NCBI GenBank assembly: GCA_025201765.1
Contig: MU623461.1
Location: 1 to 64,000 of the forward strand
Direction of reading: 5' to 3'
DNA: 64,000 bases
Source of the DNA: Daldinia sp. FL1419
Taxonomy: Eukaryota > Ascomycota > Sordariomycetes > Xylariales > Hypoxylaceae
The notes under the pieces are model-generated. The model did not search any database and had not been told where the DNA came from. It saw only the letters and a program-made list of their open reading frames with translations. Below are positions 58,354 to 64,000 of this stretch, in pieces. Position numbers and translations under genes: made by a program. The number at the start of each line of letters is the position of its first letter. Position 1 is the first letter of the stretch.

Positions 58354-58866
58354 ATAGATGAAGTATCGCTGTGGATAGAACAAGCTAATCTGGGGGGAAT
58401 TGTAGTTGGAAAATGACTTGAAAAGTTCAGAGGCGATTTACGAAAAAAGAAACGGGGAATGGCAAGGATACCGCTGGACAAAGGTACGAAACTACCTAGG
58501 TACCTAGGTACGATGAAAGGCTTGGAGACGGGACAGCTGACGTAATTTTTTTTAGCCGTTCATTTCCCCGTCAGCCACATTTACGGGTATGCGGGTTCGC
58601 AGATTAGGATGAAAGTTCGGACCACCCCCCCCCTCCAAAAATCCACTGGGGCTACCCATTAAAGTGCCCCCATTAAAACGACCCGCGTCGCGTTATTCTA
58701 TTAAACCTTGTCGCGACTCGTCGCGTTTTTGGTCGATTTGATGTTTCTTACCAAAACCAATCCCTACCTACTACCAGGTTTAATGTCCATTAACGTTTAC
58801 TAACAATTCCAGTCGAATTCTATTAATTTTATATACCGCATTATTCAAGCCATATTTTGAGACAAG
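58354..58866. promoter_or_regulatory. Divergent promoter of RING gene and SLD2
   Basis: 513 bp between starts on opposite strands. Contains ACCTAGGTACCTAGGTAC (about 58493-58510), two abutting copies of the ACCTAGGT palindrome. Also TCGCG repeats near 58690-58725 (CGCGTCGCGT...TCGCGACTCGTCGCG), reminiscent of the MluI-type ACGCGT promoter elements of replication genes but without a perfect ACGCGT. Confidence 0.45.
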
Positions 58867-60353
58867 ATGGATGAAACCGAAAGACTCAAATATGAGGAGA
58901 CTTGCAAAGAGTTACGCGCCGACCTCAAGCACTTCGAGGCTGAGTGGGCAAGTCGGAATGGAGGCGGAAAACCGAGTCGCGAGGATATCAAAAAAAACAC
59001 GGATATAGGTTAGATCTGATCTAATTGATAAGGTATTAATTATGTGAGAATACTGACAAATACTTCTATTTAGCTCGCAAGTACAAGAAGTATAACCACT
59101 TCCGTGATGTTCTGGCCGGTAAAGCTCCTCCTCCAAAAACCAATGCGAGGGAATCGAGATCCAGGAAACGTGAGTCGGAAGAAGCCTTCGCAGTAACGCC
59201 GTCAAAACGGCAAAGGCCAGCTGAGACGCCTTCCCACATGCGGGAGCGAATTATAGATCCCGAGATGTTTGAGACGCCATCCGCGCGGAAGCTTTTCAGC
59301 CCTGCTGTGCCCACTTCGATTGGTCCCACTCCCCAAAGGGACGGGCGTATTCTCGGCTTGTTCGACTTATTGGAAGAGAACGATGAGAACACACCCTCAA
59401 AAGGTAGGGTCGGCGGGCCTACGGAAGATAGTGCAATCCAGTCCACCCCCAGTAAAAAGTTTGGTGCCATTAAACCGGATGGAACTCCAATATCAAACAA
59501 GCGCGCAACGCTTTTCACGACACCCTCTCGGCGCGACACCGACGCTCCCCTGGGAAGAACTCCGAGTACCATCCGCAAGTTACAATTGACTACACCATCT
59601 TTTCTCAGGAGAGCACCTCTAACGACGGTGGACGAAAACGGAGATTACATAGCTCCCGCAACCCTCCGCTTACCACGTAAGCCGCTAGGTCGAAGTCTGA
59701 GCAGCGCAGTGGCGAGTTTACGGAAGCTAGAGGAAGAAGCATTGGATGACGACCTCGATGCATTACGTGAGGTGGAGAACGATGTGAACCCACCGGTCGC
59801 CTCGAAACCCGTGAAGAAAAAGGAGGATATTCTTGAACCAGATAGCCAGGTGCAACAACTCCTTGGCGGATTCGACGATGAGGCACTTTATGATAGCCCT
59901 ACAGAAGAGCAAGTAGGCCGTGATGGACAGCCCTTAAAGGTTTACAAGAAAAAGGGACAGAAGCGAACCACGCGGCGGGTGAACATGAGACCAACTAGAA
60001 GTAAACGGCCGCAGCAACCCGCGAAGGAGCAGGCGGAGACCGACGGTGAAGATGATGTCGTACCAGAGACCCAAGCTGATGCACTGAAGGGTGACAATGC
60101 CCCACCACTAGACTTAGATTCTGACTCCGAGTTTGAATCCACAGAAGATGAAGACGAAGAGCCCAAAGAGAAGAAACGTGCTGAGAAGAAAGAGACGGTG
60201 GGTAAGACGGAGAAGAAGGACGGAAAGCCTCAGAAGGGGGCAAGGAAGGTCAACGAGCTGGCCCACGCGAACTTCAAGAGGCTTAAGTTAAAGAATCACG
60301 GGGCAAAGGGACCGCCGTCTGGGTTCGGTGGTAGATTCCGGCGCCGTAGATAA
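58867..60353 (+). CDS. SLD2: DNA replication regulator SLD2
   Basis: Exons 58867-59008 and 59074-60353, 65-bp intron with ACTGAC branch, 473 aa. The N-terminus ERLKYEETCKELRADLKHFE, then W...NGGGKPSREDIK, then ARKYKKYNHFRDVL is the SLD2/RecQ4 N-terminal helix block. Many S/T-P sites (TPSKRQRPAETPS, TPSARKLF, TPSRRD, TPSTIRK) suit CDK phosphorylation, which in yeast lets Sld2 bind Dpb11 and start replication. Then come VYKKKGQKRTTRRVNMRPTR, an acidic stretch (DLDSDSEFESTEDEDEEPKE) and the conserved C-terminus AHANFKRLKLKNHGAKG with a basic tail. Nuclear. Essential in yeast. Confidence 0.93.
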
Positions 60354-63300
60354 AGCGGAGAAGATTTCGGCAACGCCGTACTACGACGGCCGGATTTAAT
60401 GATCGTTATGACGTATATAAGACGGGAATAAGAGTTCACTTATGTAAGGACTCGGCCTGATTCCAAGAGCCAAAGTACCAAGCTTCAATATCAACAGTAT
60501 TGTTTATCTTTGCTCACAACCGAGCCCGAGACACGGGTAAAACTTAGATGCATCATAGGCCGCAACGTGGAACATCACCGCTTTCAAGTTTTCAGGTCCG
60601 ATGTCGTATTGGCGTGTACCGAGCTTGCTGAATATCACATAATCGATGGCCTTGTTAAATCGTCGGCACATTCAGCCACTGGTTCAAGCGAATGATTCAT
60701 TCCTTACCAAACTTTAACACTATGAGGAAACGTATCATCTCTGGTCTCAGTCGTCGTCTTTATTGGAAGAAAAGGAGGTCGATGTCTCTGCCAGTAGCCC
60801 ACAGTCTTGATTTGCGGGTGGCCCGTGCCCTATTATAGAAAAGGGGCAGCCCTACCCGCGTAGCTGTGGATTAATAACCCTACCCCAGCACCATTGACAG
60901 GTCAAGCTGGTTCAATAAGCATAAAATCTTAGCCGTATATAAGACAGGTTCGGTATTTTCGTTCCCGGGGGCGGCTCGGTTGTGGGATTAATTTCGAGCC
61001 CTTAAAGAGTCATACTTAGCCATATCAACTTCACGAAATATACCTGCTAGCATTTTTTTTAAAAAAATAAGTCATAGCTTTAACTAATATTAAGACTAGA
61101 TGGAGAGCATTAAAATGAAATTCAAACTGTATAGATCTTCTGATAGGGTCTCTTCCTAACCTAGGTCAAGTTGTTAACCGATTTGCCACGGACGCCGCCT
61201 CACGTATATACCCACACCATCACGGTAAGCGCATCGACCTTCTTTATGAGGTACATATATTTGCTCAGAGACAGCCTACAAGTGTAGTGTCACGTTAAAC
61301 AATACTCAAGGTGCCAGGCCTTGTAAGCCCCTTTTCTGAGAGTAATAAGGCTACCCCTTGGGGTAACTGCTGAATACCAGCTACACCTACATAAAGAGGG
61401 CACTATCCCTCCCCTGTTCTACATAAGGCACGAGCCGCCAGTGCATACCTAGAGCCGCTAGCCCCCCATTCCACCCACACACGATGCCTACCGCCCGAAA
61501 TAATTAGATAGGTATTGCTTTTACAAATCACATTCGGTTGGTTCCTCTCCTGCACGTTTCATCCTCTAACGACCAATCACTCTCCGTCAAACTGGGCACC
61601 GAATCCCAAGAAGTCACTCTCAGACTTAAGAAACTCCTTGCGAGTGCCTGCAGATGTACCAATGGGGCCTAAAGTATCGGGTTGTTCCGGCAAAGACGAG
61701 CCACAGTCTGCCTTGGTACTATTGTTCGTCGTGCTTAAGTTATCGTATCTTCTAAGGGATTAGAACTATCTTATATCTATACAGTAGCCATAGAGAACGG
61801 TTCGACCTACGTTGTATTCCCTTGATCCGCGGGGGAGCAAGCGTGAGGCATTATTGGAGGATCAGGCACGTATGTTGAACCAAGGTATTGCCAGATCTTG
61901 TTTGAATGCTGAATGTAGACGACGTGAGGGCGGTTAACGAGTAAAGTTTGGTTGTTACTCGAGTAAGACTATCATCAAGGATGAAGGACCAAGATGAGCC
62001 ACAAGATTGAAGGGTTGTGATATATGTGCTTGCACACTTGGGCAATTTCTCCTGACGAGATAAAATTCGGAAGAAGAAAGCAGAAGGATGAAAAGGGAAA
62101 TCCTAAGGGTATTTATACTAAAGCCTCAGGTCTTCTCGAGCACCTCGCTCGACATGAACCAAGTTGTACTTGATGGCATGTACGTATGTACGTATGTGCC
62201 TATCCATGCTGGTTACATAGCTCGCATGAAGGTGACAGCCGGTTGATAAAGGTAAGAAACATCACATGTCAATGCCCGACAAAGTTGATACAGTATCCTT
62301 CACGCATCTAGAAACGACGGCTACTCCGACTTGAAGTAGCATAGTTTGTTAAGGCCATGTCAAGGACGTCGTGCATAGTGTTCCCCGGTAGGCGATCACC
62401 CGGTACTACTCAATTCGTCTGAACTCTGGACGCCTTACATTTTAGACAAGAAGTTGAGGGTGTATGCTAATGCCAAAATATTTGTAGTCCTATAGTTGGC
62501 TAAAGTTCTTTGCGAACCAGCGAAGTTGTTTCCATTCCGAGTCCGCCTCGTGACACCGCGCAGATAGAGGTCAAACCAGCGGCGTTTATCATACCAAGCA
62601 CCCATTCCTCATTGGAACGCGCCCTCCCGTTGTCTTACGGGGAATTCCTTATTGTGTAAATTCTCATGTTGAACACCTATGAGAAAGGAACCACCGCCCG
62701 TGCTACGGTGGTAGGGATTTTAGACGTGTGCTCTTTTAGCGTTGCGTCTCGTCGTACAATGTCGTTCAGTTTTGGTCGAGAAATAATAAGTAATCCGCAT
62801 TTGGCCTGCTTGTTCCCCGAACCCAACACCAACCCACTTTGTTGAGCGTTGACAAGCCAAACCAAAAATGAGTCATATCATATAATTCTAGGAGGTAGTT
62901 TGAAAGCGACAATACGCAACAGACTCGAAGTCTTTGATGCTTGACCTCAAAACACCAACGATGTAGGTAAAATGCATCCCCTTTCGTCAAGTGGGTACAT
63001 GTCGAGACCCCTATTCGGCGATTAAAGGGATAATCCTACGGAGAATAAAAATAAGCTTAAATCAACCACCGCTTGAGGATGTATGAATGAAATTGCCAGC
63101 CCTCCTTTTTTTTTATAAAAAAGAAAAAAAAAAGGAAAAAAAAAACAAGCTCTTTGAACTAACATTGAAGACGTTGGGATTTATAGTTATTTCATTGCAT
63201 AGGTACCTATCTAGCTGCTACATAAGTAGGTTAGAACCTTTGTCGGTTCTTTAAATCAGCCATCTAGGAAATATCTAGCATTTCACTTAGGTACAGACCT

Positions 63301-63376
63301 AGGGTCGAAGTCATAGAATTAGACTCGGATGTTACCTCAACGAGTCCCGTTCCCAACTTCATCTTCCTACCTCTGC
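60354..63376. other. Gene-poor 3-kb spacer
   Basis: No confident gene. A minus-strand open stretch at about 61592-61745 (SLPEQPDTLGPIGTSAG, then LKSESDFLGFGAQFDGE and a stop) looks more protein-like than its surroundings but has no start or partner exon. Tandem GTATGTAC units near 62180-62197. A hairpin-like T-run/A-run lies at 63107-63150. Confidence 0.5.
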
Positions 63377-64000
63377 TTATCTCCTTTGCGTCTTCTTGGC
63401 AAAAAAACCATTGGGTGGCCCTTGCGATTTCTTTGCCGCTCTCGTGGCAAATCCAAAGGGCTCTTCCTCTAGCTGCCGTCGAGGCGCTTGCCCCTGCTGT
63501 CCTTGGGGGCCCTGCGGTAGGTGTCCTTGGCTCACTTGCTCGAGCGGTCTCTGGCGTGTTTGGGATAGTTGCCTTTGGCGGCTTTCCTCTCGCTGTCTTT
63601 GCTGTTCTTGTTCTTCCTGTCTTTCTTGCTCTAGTTGTCTTTCGTGGTCTTGTTCCCGTTTCACTTCAACTGCCTGGAAGGCCTCGTGGATCTTTCTGGT
63701 CTGTTGGTCTAGGAATCGCTGGCGGTCTTGATGGGGCTGTCTTTGGCGTTCTAGTTCTACCAGTTCCTCGTGCTCTTTTTCTCTTTCAATCTGTTGATCC
63801 CGTAATGAGCTAATAATCCGCACAGCTTCCTGCATCTGTTGGGTCTGTCGTTCGCGGAGCTCCTGCGCCTGCTGGAACTGCTGTTGCAGGATATTTCTTT
63901 CGTGTTGTTGTTGCAGGTTTCGTAGGGTTTGCAGTGACTGTTGGATTTGATTCTCCGTGTTGATTCGAAGTCTTTGTTGGATTTCTAGCTGTTGCTGCAG
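63377..64000 (-). CDS. Gln-rich coiled-coil protein, C-terminal part (runs off window)
   Basis: The frame is open from the stop at 63377 to the window edge (207 codons, no upstream stop), so the start lies beyond 64000. The visible part is Gln/Glu/Arg-rich: LQQQLEIQQRLRIN, IISSLRDQQIEREKEHEELV, LEQERQEEQEQQRQREESRQ, then a Gly/Pro/Gln stretch QGHLPQGPQGQQGQAP and a basic end PPNGFFAKKTQRR. It forms a long predicted coiled coil. The CAG/CAA richness makes length variation likely. No domain recognised; function unknown. Confidence 0.75.
   Translation of the reverse strand: MQQQLEIQQRLRINTENQIQQSLQTLRNLQQQHERNILQQQFQQAQELRERQTQQMQEAVRIISSLRDQQIEREKEHEELVELERQRQPHQDRQRFLDQQTRKIHEAFQAVEVKREQDHERQLEQERQEEQEQQRQREESRQRQLSQTRQRPLEQVSQGHLPQGPQGQQGQAPRRQLEEEPFGFATRAAKKSQGPPNGFFAKKTQRR

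Noticed and set aside
63107..63150. T-run/A-run hairpin as a terminator
   Set aside because: RNA polymerase II genes do not use such terminators and no gene ends there; probably a low-complexity tract.

Overview
The window is nuclear DNA of a filamentous ascomycete (Pezizomycotina). Genes are split by introns of about 50-90 bases with GT/AG ends and CTGAC/CTAAC-like branch sites. Typical Pezizomycotina families are present: a Zn2Cys6 factor, MFS permeases, a HET-domain protein, FSH1, PNS1 and SLD2. Transposon relics also show the extreme A+T enrichment expected from repeat-induced point mutation (RIP). Short CCTAGG/TACCTAGGTA palindromes between genes are reminiscent of Sordariomycetes, but that placement is only a guess.

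1-16390 is an A+T-rich, gene-free block of decayed transposons. I could recognise a minus-strand Ty1/Copia element (one LTR, reverse transcriptase, RNase H), a Ty3/Gypsy element bounded by two 188-bp LTRs, and a hAT transposase. A young 204-bp non-LTR insertion with a 13-bp target duplication interrupts the hAT gene. G+C rises abruptly near 16390.

16400-34800 is gene-rich. It starts with a broken F-box-family gene. Then come a Zn2Cys6 regulator and, facing away from it, a DHA2-type drug/H+ antiporter, followed by a second MFS permease; this looks like a regulator-plus-efflux group. After a relic of a secreted-protein gene come PNS1 (choline-transporter-like), a large HET-domain gene, an acidic conserved hypothetical and a small stress-responsive A/B-barrel gene.

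35200-37100 holds a 0.6-kb MITE with about 95-bp inverted repeats and a gag fragment of an LTR element. 37200-48960 holds an F-box gene, an unknown gene, an ACS-type MFS permease (seven exons), an FSH1 serine hydrolase and three unannotated small helix-rich proteins, one with a membrane anchor encoded in a separate first exon. A fourth small helical ORF and a cysteine-rich one lie at 51-52 kb, so 40-52 kb is a patch of small lineage-specific genes in otherwise gene-poor DNA.

53600-55050 holds a second decayed member of the same family as the 16.4-kb pseudogene. 57350-60350 returns to conserved genes: a RING-finger E3-like protein and the replication factor SLD2. 60.4-63.4 kb is almost empty, and a glutamine-rich coiled-coil gene runs off the right edge.

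Most interesting: the two TPRT insertions sharing one 3' end (14408-14611 and 43029-43127), the CGG-N6-CCG palindrome in the divergent regulator/transporter promoter, the small helical protein patch, and the pair of dead F-box-family genes.
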